NCBI GenBank assembly: GCA_963811585.1
Contig: CAWERR010000003.1
Span: 145,498-209,497, forward strand
DNA length: 64,000 nucleotides
Reading direction: 5' to 3'
DNA from: JACDHG01 sp963811585
GTDB taxonomy: Bacteria > Actinomycetota > Actinomycetes > Propionibacteriales > Nocardioidaceae
In this document: positions 1 through 8,607 of the stretch, piece by piece
How positions within the stretch are numbered: the stretch's first letter is position 1
Layout of the letters: each line of letters starts with the position of its first letter
Program-made: the position numbers and the translations under genes
The notes under the pieces: model-generated
Seen by the model: only the letters and a program-made list of their open reading frames with translations
Told to the model about the DNA's origin: nothing
The model's database searches: none

Positions 1-117
1 ATCGACGCGACTACCAACCTGCAGGTCGGGGTTGTCGAGCTGGACGATACGTCGGGTGACATGTTCGAGGCCGTCGAACGCAGCTACACCTACCTGACCG
101 CCGGGAAGGAGAACTGA
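1..117 (+). CDS. Sugar phosphate isomerase/epimerase-like protein, C-terminal end only
   Basis: Only the last 38 codons are in the window, ending at TGA 115-117. The tail reads VVELDDTSGDMFEAVERSYTYL, which resembles the usual end of TIM-barrel sugar phosphate isomerases/epimerases (AP endonuclease 2 superfamily), where a late Glu sits near 'VELD' and a final helix carries 'SYxYL'. It lies directly before a Gfo/Idh-type dehydrogenase with only two bases between them, a pairing common in inositol and sugar-acid catabolic operons. The family call rests on this short tail and the neighbour, so it is tentative. Confidence 0.45.
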   Translation: MDATTNLQVGVVELDDTSGDMFEAVERSYTYLTAGKEN

Positions 118-119
118 CC

Positions 120-1241
120 ATTTCTCTGTCCGCAGCAGGGCCTAAGGCAGGTCCCGTCGGCATCGGCGTCATCGGCGCCGGTGTCATCAGCAAGACCTAC
201 CTGGAGAACCTAGGTGGCTTCGCCGACACCGAGGTGGTGGCCATCGGCGACATCGTCACCGAGGCGGCCGCCAGCCGGGCGGCGGAGTTCGGCGTGCCGA
301 ACCACGGCGGTATTGATGCCGTGTTGGAGGACGACGCCGTAGAGATCGTGGTGAACCTGACTACTCCCGCAGCGCACGCCACGGTGGCAACCAACGCCAT
401 CCTGGCCGGAAGGCACGTCTTCAACGAGAAACCGCTGACCCTGGACCGGGCAACAGGAGCCAAACTATTGGACGCCGCCGCATCGGCCGGGCTGCGGATT
501 GGCTGCGCACCGGACACCTTTCTCGGATCAGGCCTACAAGCGGCCCTGAGACTGCTCAACGAGGGTGTCATCGGAACGCCGATGAGCGCGCTGGCACTGA
601 TGCAGGGCCGCGGCCCGGAGTCATGGCACCCGAATCCGGCGTTCCTGTTCCAAGATGGTGCCGGACCGCTGTTCGATATCGGCCCGTACTACCTGACCGC
701 TCTGGTGCAGACCTTCGGCCCGGTCGCCGCGATTGCGTCGGTTGGGTCGAGGTCGCGTGAACAGCGGGTGATCGGATCCGGCCCCAAGGCGGGAGAGTCG
801 TTCTACGTCACGGTACCGACCCATGTCGGCAGCCTGGCCCGCTTCGAGAGCGCTCAGTCGTTTCAGAGCATCTTCAGTTTCGACTCGGCAGTGGGCCGGT
901 CGCTGCTGGAGGTGAACGGCACCGAGGGAACCCTGCGGATGCCCGATCCGAACTCCTTCGACGGCGAGATCAAAGTCCGGCGAATGGACGGTGAGGACTG
1001 GGAGTTGTTGGAGGCAACCACCGCGCTGTCTTCCCGTGGCACCGGCGTGCTGGACCTTGCGCGAGCCATTCGCGAGGACCGACCGCATCGCGCCCAGGGT
1101 GCCCTGGGCTACCACGTGCTGGATGTGATGGCCACCGCCTACGAGTCGGCGGAGTCGGGTGGTTTCCTCGAAGTGCAGAGCACTGTCGAGCGCGCTGACC
1201 TACTGCCGGCCGACTGGGACCCGAAGGAGGCCACGCTGTGA
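120..1241 (+). CDS. Gfo/Idh/MocA family NAD(P)-dependent oxidoreductase
   Basis: Predicted NAD(P)-dependent sugar or cyclitol dehydrogenase of about 373 residues. The N-terminal Rossmann fold shows GVIGAGVIS near residues 16-24 and the family's catalytic EKP at about 103-105 (in HVFNEKPLT), followed by the C-terminal alpha/beta substrate domain. The first in-frame ATG/GTG/TTG is GTG 234, which would delete the dinucleotide-binding loop, so the true start is upstream. Between the in-frame stop at 57-59 and the Rossmann motif only ATT 120 or CTG 114/126 are available; an AAGGAG at 106-111 fits ATT 120. Either a rare start codon is used or a base is wrong. It follows the isomerase-like gene by 2 bp and is probably co-transcribed with it. 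Confidence 0.85.
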   Translation: MSLSAAGPKAGPVGIGVIGAGVISKTYLENLGGFADTEVVAIGDIVTEAAASRAAEFGVPNHGGIDAVLEDDAVEIVVNLTTPAAHATVATNAILAGRHVFNEKPLTLDRATGAKLLDAAASAGLRIGCAPDTFLGSGLQAALRLLNEGVIGTPMSALALMQGRGPESWHPNPAFLFQDGAGPLFDIGPYYLTALVQTFGPVAAIASVGSRSREQRVIGSGPKAGESFYVTVPTHVGSLARFESAQSFQSIFSFDSAVGRSLLEVNGTEGTLRMPDPNSFDGEIKVRRMDGEDWELLEATTALSSRGTGVLDLARAIREDRPHRAQGALGYHVLDVMATAYESAESGGFLEVQSTVERADLLPADWDPKEATL

Positions 1242-1337
1242 CCGCCCGAGGACGCGCTTCTCTCGACAAGGTGCTCCACGCAGGAGGAGTCTGAACGGGT
1301 ACGACTATCTCGGGTGACCCACAGACCGGGAGGAACG

Positions 1338-1916
1338 ATGAAGCTGGCCGATCTTCACCGCAGGAGCGTGGAGGGCTGGCGTGCCAGACTCGACGCCGTC
1401 GACGAGTCGCATTGGACTCTCCCGACTCCGTGCGCGGAATGGGATGTGCGGGCACTCGTCAACCACGTCGTCGGCGAGGAGCTCTGGACGGTGCCGCTCG
1501 TGGACAGGGTCACCATCGAGGAGGTCGGTGACCGGTTTGACGGCGACCTCCTCGGGGACGACCCGATGGCTGTGGGGCGCGCGGCTGCGACCGAGGCAGC
1601 AGCTGCCGTTGACCGGCGGCTGCCCGAGGGAGGCACGGTGACCCTGTCCTTCGGTGTCGTCCCGATCGAGGAGTACGTGCAGCAGCTGAGTGCCGACCAT
1701 CTCGTGCATTCCTGGGACCTTGCGGTGGCCACCCACCAGGACCTGTCGCTTGACCGCGAGCTCGTTGGCGAGGTGAGCGCGTGGTTCGCGGACCGAGAGG
1801 CGCTCTACCGGGCGGCCGGAGCCGTGGGCCCGGCCGTGCCCGGGGACGGCGATCCGCAGGCGGCGCTTCTCGGGGCCTTCGGGAGGGTGGCACCCCCCGG
1901 CTACGAGAACAGGTAG
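1338..1916 (+). CDS. TIGR03086-type / maleylpyruvate isomerase-fold metal-binding protein
   Basis: 192-residue protein of the DinB/MDMPI four-helix superfamily common in actinobacteria. The N-terminal part has the typical PTPCAEWDVRALVNHVVGE segment (residues about 30-46), with His43 a probable metal ligand, and a later ADHLVHSWDLA segment supplies the other conserved His residues. Family members bind a divalent metal and some act as thiol-dependent isomerases or transferases, but no substrate can be assigned here. ATG 1338 is chosen because GGGAGG lies just upstream; an in-frame GTG at 1314 has no such site. The stop is 2 bp before the next gene, so the two are probably co-transcribed. Confidence 0.75.
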   Translation: MKLADLHRRSVEGWRARLDAVDESHWTLPTPCAEWDVRALVNHVVGEELWTVPLVDRVTIEEVGDRFDGDLLGDDPMAVGRAAATEAAAAVDRRLPEGGTVTLSFGVVPIEEYVQQLSADHLVHSWDLAVATHQDLSLDRELVGEVSAWFADREALYRAAGAVGPAVPGDGDPQAALLGAFGRVAPPGYENR

Positions 1917-1918
1917 AG

Positions 1919-2908
1919 ATGCCGTCGACGCGGCCCCTGGTGGACCCCTCCCTGCTCGACCGCGCGGTGGCCCGGGAAACCTTGGCTGGTGACGGCGTCT
2001 CCGGCGCCACCCTCGAGCGAGTGTGGCTCAGTGACAGCCGCAGCCTGGTCGTCAAGCGGCAGTCCCCCCAATCGGACCTGTTCATGAGGATCCTCGGTGA
2101 CGAGCGTGGGCGAGAGCTCGACCTCTACCAGCGAGGGGTCCTCGACCTGCTGCCACCATCGATCCGGCACGCCGTCATCGGTGGCTGGGTCGAGGCGGAC
2201 ACGACAGTCATCGTCATGCGTGACCTCGGCGACCGCGTACTGAGCTGGCGGGACAAACTGACCCCGGCCCGGACACGCGACCTGGTCCAACGCCTGGCCG
2301 AGATGCACGCCCACTTCGCGGGCGCCCCACCCGATGGCCTGGCGCCATTGCCGCCGTTGGTCGCCACGTTCGCCCCTTCCCGGCTCGCGCCGTACGTCGC
2401 CACGGGGCATCCGATCGTCGCGGCAGCACTCGACGGATGGGGGCTGTTCGCGTCGCTGGTTCCCGGCGACGTCGCGGCGGCGGTCGAGGCACTGCTGGAA
2501 GACCCAGCTCCGTTGGTCACCGCGCTGTCCGAATGCACCCCCACGCTCTGCCACGGCGACCTGGCCACGGTCAACCTCGCCTGGGAAGCCGACGGCGGGC
2601 TCACCCTCATCGACTGGGGCCAGGCTGTGGCGGCACCCGGTGAACTCGACGTCACCCGGATGCTGGCCGGCTGTGCTCCAGTGCTCGGTTTAGCCCGTGA
2701 CGAGTTCCTTGACGAGTACCGACACGCAGCACCGCATTCCTCCGCGCGCGCGATGCGGCTCTCGCTCCTCGCCGGATTGCTCTGGCTCGGCTGGAACAAG
2801 GCACTCGACGCGACCCGCCACCCGGACAAGGCGAAACGTGCGCGGGAACGGGAGGACCTTGCCTGGTGGGTCGCGCAGGGGCGTGAGGCACTGGACGCAG
2901 GGCTGTGA
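1919..2908 (+). CDS. Aminoglycoside phosphotransferase (APH) family kinase
   Basis: 329-residue protein-kinase-fold enzyme. The catalytic loop HGDLATVN starts at about residue 212 (H212, D214, N219) and the metal-binding aspartate is in LTLIDWGQ (D232). This pattern is typical of the APH/choline kinase superfamily, which phosphorylates small-molecule hydroxyls, but the acceptor cannot be told from sequence. ATG 1919 begins directly after the upstream stop (1916), and the long in-frame extension to 1781 only overlaps the preceding gene. A real resistance role is not implied; chromosomal APH-fold kinases of unknown substrate are frequent in actinobacteria. Confidence 0.8.
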   Translation: MPSTRPLVDPSLLDRAVARETLAGDGVSGATLERVWLSDSRSLVVKRQSPQSDLFMRILGDERGRELDLYQRGVLDLLPPSIRHAVIGGWVEADTTVIVMRDLGDRVLSWRDKLTPARTRDLVQRLAEMHAHFAGAPPDGLAPLPPLVATFAPSRLAPYVATGHPIVAAALDGWGLFASLVPGDVAAAVEALLEDPAPLVTALSECTPTLCHGDLATVNLAWEADGGLTLIDWGQAVAAPGELDVTRMLAGCAPVLGLARDEFLDEYRHAAPHSSARAMRLSLLAGLLWLGWNKALDATRHPDKAKRAREREDLAWWVAQGREALDAGL

Positions 2909-2962
2909 TCGCCGGCCGAGGCCAAGCCACTGTCCGACACTCGCTGCCAGACAGGCGCGCGG

Positions 2963-5140
2963 ATGCGGCCAGCAGCCTCGCCGCAATGCGGCTTCGGTAG
3001 CGTTCGCACTTTGTTCGCTGCACTCGGCAAACTCGTCGTCCGCGCCCGCTGGTGGGTCATCGCCGCTTGGATCGCGGCCGCCGTCATCATCGCCGCCACG
3101 GCCCCCGCCCTGCAGTCCACGCAGGACCAATCGGAGTTCCTACCCAGCCACTACGAGTCCGTCAAGGCTCTGACCGTGCAGCAAGAAGCCTTCCCGGAGC
3201 GCGGTGAGATAGGTGCGATCGTGGTCTTCGACCACGAGGATGGCAGCCAGCTGACCGAGGACGACCAGGCCACCGTCTCCTCCATCGCCGAGCAGCTCAA
3301 TGCCAAGAGCTACGACAACTTGGGCACTGCGGCCGCAGCCCCGGTTTCGGACAACGGCTTGGTGCAGGCGATCTTCGTGACGGTCAAGCCAGGCAAGAAC
3401 GCCTTCGACCCGACTGCCATCGAGGACGCCCGGAACCTGCGCGACGACCTTGAGCCACTGGTTGAGGGGACCGGCCTCCGCTCGGGCGTGACCGGCCCGG
3501 CGGCCCAGTCGCTGGACTCCCAGGAGTCGTCTGAGCAGGCGCTCGTCGTCGTCAGCATCGTGACCCTGTTGCTCATCGTGGTCCTACTCGCGCTGATCTT
3601 CCGAAGCGTCATTGCGTGTGTTCTGCCCATCGTGACTGTCGCCTTGGTCGGGACGACCGCCAACGGGCTCATCGCGGTGGCGAACGAGGCGTTCGACCTC
3701 AAGGCCGACAGCTCCATCTCGGTGATCTTGTTCATCGTGCTGTTCGGCATCGGGACCGACTACATCCTCTTCTTCCTGTTCCGTTACCGGGAAGCCCTGC
3801 GACTCGGCTTGGATGGTCGAGGCGCGGTGTCCCACGCGGTCGAGCGAGCCGGTGAGGCGATCGCCTCGGCTGGCGGCGCGGTCATCATCGCCTTCATGGC
3901 GATGGTGCTGTCGTCCCTGAGCATCTTCCGCTCGATCGGGCCGGCGCTGGCGATTGCCGTCGCGTTGGCCGTGCTCGCGGCGTTGACACTGGTCCCCGCG
4001 GTTGTCGCAGTCGTGGGGCAAAGGGTCATCTCCTGGCCGTCGAAGAAGTGGATGGTCGAGCCCGAGTCCACGCGGTTCCGCGCCATCGGGCGGTCGGTTG
4101 CCGTGCACCCGGTCCGCTACGCAGTGGTCTCTGCGGGCTCACTCGCCTTCCTGTCGCTGTTCGCGCTCGCCTTCAACCCGACCTTCGACTTTTCCGACAG
4201 CAGCACCGAGAACACAGAGTCGGGCCAGGCCCTGATCAACTTCGAGAAGGGCCAGCCCAGTGGTGCCGCAGACCCCACAACGGTGCTGCTCCGCTCCACA
4301 GACGGCCAGCCGCTCGACGAAGGCGAGCTCGACACGTACGCCACCGAGCTCGGCACAGCGCCTGGGGTCGCGTCGTCGGTGCTGGCCGACCAGACCGACG
4401 AGGTCGCGGTCTTCAGCGTCGTACTCTCCGATGACCCCGGGTCCGATGCGGCGCTGGCTAACGTCGAGGGTCCTGTGCGGGACACCGCGCACTCGGCCGC
4501 GCCGGACGGGACCGAAGCCTTCGTCGGCGGCACCACGTCGATCTTCGTCGACCTCGACGACGCGATGGTGCGTGACTACTCGGTGGTCTTCCCGGTCGCG
4601 GCAGTGCTGATCATGATCATCTTGGCGTTGCTGCTGCGAAGTCTCGTCGCGCCGTTGTATCTCATGGTGTCTGTAGGCCTAGGCTTCACCGCCAGCCTGG
4701 GTGCGACAGTGCTGGTCTTCCAGGGGCTGCTGGGACAGCAGGGGCTGATCTTCATTCTGCCGATCTACATCTACCTCTTCGTGGTGGCGCTGGGCACCGA
4801 CTACAACATCTTGATGATTGCGCGCCTGCGGGAAGAGGCACGGGGAGGGCTCGAGCCGCGGCCCGCGGCCGCCAAGGCGATCGAACATGCCGGTCCGACG
4901 GTCGCGGCCGCCGGCCTGATCCTCGCCGGTACCTTCGCCTCGCTGATGCTCGCCGAGGGCACGTTCTTCAAGTCGATGGGATTCTCGTTCTCTGTCGGCA
5001 TCGCCTTGGCTGCGTTCGTGATGGCGCTCTTCCTGACGCCGGCGCTCACCGCACTCATCGGGCACGCCGCGTGGTGGCCCGGCCATGGGGACGACACAAC
5101 CGAAAAGGTCGAGGAGCCCGCCGAGGCGCGTGCTGGCTAG
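2963..5140 (+). CDS. MMPL/RND family membrane transporter
   Basis: About 725 residues with two repeated halves, each a transmembrane helix, a large extracytoplasmic loop, and five clustered helices. Characteristic MMPL segments are visible, such as FGIGTDYILFFLFRYRE in the first half and ALGTDYNILMIARLREE in the second, carrying the G-T-D-Y core of the proton-relay helices. Actinobacterial MMPL proteins export lipids or siderophores, or confer efflux, energised by the proton gradient; the substrate here is unknown. The start is uncertain: ATG 2963 gives a short polar leader, while TTG 3011 (FAALGKLVVRARWWV) better matches family N-termini. No accessory lipid synthase is adjacent. Confidence 0.88.
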   Translation: MRPAASPQCGFGSVRTLFAALGKLVVRARWWVIAAWIAAAVIIAATAPALQSTQDQSEFLPSHYESVKALTVQQEAFPERGEIGAIVVFDHEDGSQLTEDDQATVSSIAEQLNAKSYDNLGTAAAAPVSDNGLVQAIFVTVKPGKNAFDPTAIEDARNLRDDLEPLVEGTGLRSGVTGPAAQSLDSQESSEQALVVVSIVTLLLIVVLLALIFRSVIACVLPIVTVALVGTTANGLIAVANEAFDLKADSSISVILFIVLFGIGTDYILFFLFRYREALRLGLDGRGAVSHAVERAGEAIASAGGAVIIAFMAMVLSSLSIFRSIGPALAIAVALAVLAALTLVPAVVAVVGQRVISWPSKKWMVEPESTRFRAIGRSVAVHPVRYAVVSAGSLAFLSLFALAFNPTFDFSDSSTENTESGQALINFEKGQPSGAADPTTVLLRSTDGQPLDEGELDTYATELGTAPGVASSVLADQTDEVAVFSVVLSDDPGSDAALANVEGPVRDTAHSAAPDGTEAFVGGTTSIFVDLDDAMVRDYSVVFPVAAVLIMIILALLLRSLVAPLYLMVSVGLGFTASLGATVLVFQGLLGQQGLIFILPIYIYLFVVALGTDYNILMIARLREEARGGLEPRPAAAKAIEHAGPTVAAAGLILAGTFASLMLAEGTFFKSMGFSFSVGIALAAFVMALFLTPALTALIGHAAWWPGHGDDTTEKVEEPAEARAG

Positions 5141-5260
5141 CTGACTCGCGGGGTGCCACCAAAGTCGGACGTTCCCAGATCCCTCTGGCTGTGGGGGTGC
5201 GGAGTCCCTAAGGTCGAAGTGAGCCACAAGCGCGTGGAACTTTCACGGACGGAGAGACCC

Positions 5261-5629
5261 GTGACCTCAGCAGTGCAAAGCATCGACAACCCTCACGAGA
5301 CCCGGCCCTTCAAGGCCCACGGTCACATGGACGTCGTGACAATCGGCGACTTCACCCTCGGCCGCGGCGTATTCGAGCCGGAATGGCGCTGGTCCAACGA
5401 CGTGAAGCCGATCGCCGGGACCGACTCCTGCCAGGTCCACCACACCGGCATCTGTATGTCCGGGCACATGATGATCCAGTACGACGACGGCACCGAGATC
5501 GCCGTGGGGCCAGGCGACGTGGTCAACCTAGACCCTGGTCACGACGCATGGACCGTCGGCGACGAGGCATGCATCATCCTCGACAGCGGCGTCGCGGCGT
5601 ACGCCAAGCCGCCGTCCGACACCCGCTAA
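5261..5629 (+). CDS. Small cupin-domain protein
   Basis: 122-residue single-domain protein. The sequence has the alternating hydrophobic and glycine-rich pattern of a cupin barrel, with paired segments around VHHTGICMSGHMMIQYDDG and VGPGDVVNLDPGHDAW that carry several histidines able to bind metal. A pass-through in-frame extension begins at 5153, but GTG 5261 follows GGAGAG at the right distance and starts at the conserved domain. No substrate can be proposed. The gene is followed by a strong hairpin (5644-5674), suggesting its transcript ends there. Confidence 0.7.
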   Translation: MTSAVQSIDNPHETRPFKAHGHMDVVTIGDFTLGRGVFEPEWRWSNDVKPIAGTDSCQVHHTGICMSGHMMIQYDDGTEIAVGPGDVVNLDPGHDAWTVGDEACIILDSGVAAYAKPPSDTR

Positions 5630-5643
5630 CTGCACGGATTCGC

Positions 5644-5674
5644 AACGCCTAGCGGCACCTGGCCGCGAGGCGTT
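5644..5674. terminator. Hairpin after the cupin gene
   Basis: A long inverted repeat 15 bases after the cupin stop: AACGCCT pairs with AGGCGTT and the inner GCGGC pairs with GCCGC, leaving a five-base loop and one mismatch. No T-tract follows, which is usual for high-GC actinobacterial terminators. A second, shorter perfect hairpin (CGGGGC / GCCCCG) lies at 5693-5708. Confidence 0.55.
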
Positions 5675-5781
5675 GAACCCGCGCCTGCACGCCGGGGCGG
5701 TAGCCCCGAACGTCGGGTCGACCAGTTTGGCCACCGGGAATGCCACCTGGTACAAACCTTGAGACGTACTGGGAGGTGAAC

Positions 5782-6192
5782 GTGGAAGGATCAGGTCGTG
5801 GCGACGTGACCGTGCTGCGGATCGACCCCGACAGCTCGACCCCGCCGTTCGAGCAGCTGCGCACCCAGGTCGCGGCCATGGTTGCAACTGGCGAGCTCGC
5901 CCCGGGCCAAAAGCTGCCCACCGTTCGGCAGCTTGCGACCGATCTGGGACTGGCCGCCAACACCGTCGCCCGGGCCTATCGCGAGCTGGAGGCCGACCAG
6001 ATCATCTCAACCCAAGGACGCCGCGGCACGTTCGTGCACAGCACCGTCCTCGACGATGTCGACGAGTCCGGCCAACAAGGCACCCTCCGACAAGCCGCCA
6101 CCGCGTTCACCGACACAGCCCGTCGGCAAGGCCTGTCTCTGGCCGAAGCCACCCGGCTGCTCGAAGTCAGCTGGCCACGCACCAGCAACTGA
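5782..6192 (+). CDS. GntR-family transcriptional regulator, YtrA subfamily
   Basis: 136 residues: an N-terminal GntR winged helix (PPFEQLRTQVAAMVATG, then LPTVRQLATDLGLAANTVARAY with the recognition helix at about 55-70) and a short C-terminal helical tail instead of the FadR or UTRA effector domain. That size and layout define the YtrA subgroup, which usually represses a neighbouring ABC transporter. None is adjacent here, so the regulon is unclear. GTG 5782 follows GGGAGG at 5771-5776; GTG 5776 overlaps the Shine-Dalgarno sequence and ATG 5740 has none. A weak promoter (TTGGCC, 18 bases, TACAAA) is possible around 5726-5757. Confidence 0.85.
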   Translation: MEGSGRGDVTVLRIDPDSSTPPFEQLRTQVAAMVATGELAPGQKLPTVRQLATDLGLAANTVARAYRELEADQIISTQGRRGTFVHSTVLDDVDESGQQGTLRQAATAFTDTARRQGLSLAEATRLLEVSWPRTSN

Positions 6193-6225
6193 CCAGCCGC
6201 GGCCGCTGGGGCTCTGGCGGCTACC

Positions 6226-7170
6226 TCAGTTTGAGGCGGCGTCGGCAAGCACTGAGCGCACGATCGCAAGCCTGCTGGCACATCGTTCCGGCATGGTGCT
6301 CCAGTAGTACGGAAAGGTCATGACGGCCAAGGCGAGCGCCCAGGCCCGTCCCCGCAGCCACGTGGCATCGTCCACCCCGACAGCACGACGGAACACCCCG
6401 CGTGCGGCAGGGTCAAGAACCTCCCATGCGACGACTAGGTCGATCGTCGGATCCCCCACAGCCAACCCTCCGAAGTCCAGCAGCGCGGCAAGGCGGCCAT
6501 CCCGCACCAGCAAGTTTTCCGCCAGCAGGTCGCCGTGGTACCACCGCGGCGATGACCCCGCAGTTGTCTCGGGAAGCGCCATGGCCTGTTCCCACACCCG
6601 GAGTACGGCGTCGAAGTCCACGGCCAGACCCGAGATGTCACGGCACTCCGCAAGAGAGCGACGGGTTCCGCCATCCATGGTCCCGAGTGGGGCGCCGCGG
6701 TACATGCGCAGCTCAGGATCGGCGAGAGCGCTCGGAGGCACCTTGATGTCGCTCAGCGCAGTGACCACAGCGGCTAGGTCACGCGCAAGGGCAGTGGGCG
6801 TCGGGCATGAGTACGACGCGGGATCCGCAACCGTAGGGAAATCGCCATCGATCCAGCGCACCACGGACCAACGCTCCGGGTAGCCCAGATCCGGCTCTCC
6901 TACGACGACGACCTCAGGGACCGATACCGGCAGCAGAGGCGCTATGTGCGGCAGCCAACGCGCCTCCTTCTCAATGGTCGCGGATCCCCCAGGCTGGCGG
7001 GGTAGCCGGATCAAGAGCTCATCGCCGAGCCGAAAGAGCGCATTGGTTGAACCCGAGGCACGCAGCCGACTGAGCGGTAGGGATGCATATTCGGGTAGGC
7101 CACGGTCAACGAGAGCCCGAACGAGACCCAGGTCGATCGAGATCTCGTCATCGTGCAGCGGATCAGTCAC
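6226..7170 (-). CDS. Aminoglycoside phosphotransferase family protein
   Basis: 314-residue APH-fold kinase. The nucleotide-binding N-lobe contains FRLGDELLIRLPRQ; the catalytic loop is HGDLLAEN (residues 212-219, D214, N219) followed by the metal ligand in LLDFGG (D232). The close spacing and the GDPTIDLVVAWEVL segment match the macrolide/aminoglycoside phosphotransferase branch, although no resistance phenotype can be inferred. Its start overlaps the stop of the upstream methyltransferase gene by four bases, so the two are translated from one transcript. Confidence 0.82.
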   Translation of the reverse strand: MTDPLHDDEISIDLGLVRALVDRGLPEYASLPLSRLRASGSTNALFRLGDELLIRLPRQPGGSATIEKEARWLPHIAPLLPVSVPEVVVVGEPDLGYPERWSVVRWIDGDFPTVADPASYSCPTPTALARDLAAVVTALSDIKVPPSALADPELRMYRGAPLGTMDGGTRRSLAECRDISGLAVDFDAVLRVWEQAMALPETTAGSSPRWYHGDLLAENLLVRDGRLAALLDFGGLAVGDPTIDLVVAWEVLDPAARGVFRRAVGVDDATWLRGRAWALALAVMTFPYYWSTMPERCASRLAIVRSVLADAASN

Positions 7171-7964
7171 CGGTGACCGACCGCCATCAGGTGGCTTCCC
7201 AAGGCGAGGAGCTCCGGGTCGTTTTCCACGAGCCTGGCAGCACTGATGAGTGCCTCACGCCTGACATCATCGGCCCATCGCTCGTCGAAATTGCTCACGA
7301 GATAGCCCGGCCCCTCGATACTGACGACCTCAACCTCGGCGAAGCCAACCGCTGACACCTCCTGTCGGAGTTGGCGGGGCAGGTGCATGAACGCCGTCGT
7401 GAAGACGCCATCCTCTCTGGCGGGGAGCACTCCGCTTCCGACGATGCTCTCGATCCTTTCCATCTCTTCAGGCTCATGGAACCGGTCAAGGTGTACGAGC
7501 TGATCAAGCAGTGCCGCGAAGCGGGAGATGGCCGTTGCGACCAGCAGACCGCCCGGCCGCAGGACTCGCCACGCCTCCCCCAGACTCTGCAGCCGATCGC
7601 TCTCGTCGACGAGGTGGTAGAGCGGCCCCATCAGCAAGACGACGTCCGCACTCTCGTCTGGATGGTCGAGGCGGGCCGCTTCACCCAGCTCGGCGTCAAG
7701 ACCTAGTGCGCGCGCCGCCTCGACGTGACGACGCACAGGGTCGATGAGATGCACCGAGTGCCCTCCTTTCGCGAGCCAACTCGCGTACACGCCCGGTCCT
7801 CCCCCGACGTCGAGAACCTTGAGGGCTCCGCCCGGCAAGTACCGCACCAGCAGCTCGATCGTTCGCTCGAACTCGAGCGGGCCGGCAAGGTTCCCATCGT
7901 TCAGACGGTCGAACTCACGTCCGGACTCGTAGAAGTCGAGGACGTCACGCGGCACAGAGGGCAT
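7167..7964 (-). CDS. Class I SAM-dependent methyltransferase
   Basis: 265 residues with a complete class I motif set: motif I VLDVGGGPGVYASWL at about 50-64 for SAM binding, an acidic residue at the end of strand 2 (HLIDPV), and a Methyltransf_11-like core with LLMGPLYHLVD and EAWRVLRPGGLLVATAI. The substrate is unknown. ATG 7964 is the first start; the gene is the first of a two-gene unit with the APH-family kinase downstream (ATGA overlap). A methyltransferase paired with a phosphotransferase is a combination seen in antibiotic-modification loci, but nothing else here supports that. Confidence 0.82.
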   Translation of the reverse strand: MPSVPRDVLDFYESGREFDRLNDGNLAGPLEFERTIELLVRYLPGGALKVLDVGGGPGVYASWLAKGGHSVHLIDPVRRHVEAARALGLDAELGEAARLDHPDESADVVLLMGPLYHLVDESDRLQSLGEAWRVLRPGGLLVATAISRFAALLDQLVHLDRFHEPEEMERIESIVGSGVLPAREDGVFTTAFMHLPRQLRQEVSAVGFAEVEVVSIEGPGYLVSNFDERWADDVRREALISAARLVENDPELLALGSHLMAVGHR

Positions 7965-8028
7965 GGTGCATCGTCACTGACGAGGCCGAGCGACGCCAGT
8001 CGATTAGGTTCTGGTGGGGCGTGCCGGG

Positions 8029-8412
8029 TCAGTCGTCGGGCATCGAGCGGCGGTCTCCAACCGGTCGCTCGCTGAGCGGGAAGGCGAGCGAGTCGGCGCG
8101 GACCCACCACTCCATCACGTCGTAGGCGAGCCGCCCCGCAACGACGGAGGGGTCGCCGTCCGACAGCCGTGCGGCCTCGGCAGCGTCGCAGGCGAAGATC
8201 GACATCCCGCGGTACGACGGTTCGCTCTGCTCGCCGAACGGCCCGTTCACGACGACCACGCCCTGCCGCCACAACTCGGCGCGGTAGGCGAGGTGCCGTG
8301 CCTGAAGCGCGTCCAGCTCGTCGTCCGACATCTCGGGCGCGTTGGCCGGACGCCGCAGGACCACTACTGTGTAGACGTCGAACGCATCGGGGATGTTGGG
8401 ATCGCGTGGCAT
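8029..8412 (-). CDS. YCII-related domain protein
   Basis: 127 residues with a ferredoxin-like YCII fold: YTVVVLRRP in the first strand, a helix with DALQARHLAYRAELWRQG, then VVNGPFGEQSEPSYRGMSIFACDAAEA and a closing DPSVVAGRLAYDVMEWW segment. Family proteins carry a conserved His (here in ARHLAYR) and Asp and are suspected of dehydrochlorinase- or lyase-like activity, but no function is established for this one. A much longer in-frame extension toward 9852 overlaps the helicase gene and is rejected; ATG 8412 follows AGGAG on the minus strand. Confidence 0.8.
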   Translation of the reverse strand: MPRDPNIPDAFDVYTVVVLRRPANAPEMSDDELDALQARHLAYRAELWRQGVVVVNGPFGEQSEPSYRGMSIFACDAAEAARLSDGDPSVVAGRLAYDVMEWWVRADSLAFPLSERPVGDRRSMPDD

Positions 8413-8607
8413 CGGCCCGCTCCTAGGATTGGTAGTCAACGGCCTCAGAGCCCATGCGAGCATCATGCCGGACTCGCCCAGCAGGTAACGTCCGCACCGG
8501 CACCAGTTCGCAGCTGGCCGCGCGGACCGCCGCCGGCCCGACGTGGGGACGCTGAGGCGAGTTCGGTTCGCGGCCGCGGAGTACGCGTACGAGGAAAGAA
8601 GGATTGG

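Noticed and set aside
6226..7964. Antibiotic resistance or biosynthesis island (kinase plus methyltransferase)
   Set aside because: Both families are broad, no transporter, regulator or biosynthetic gene accompanies them, and the base composition looks like the rest of the window.
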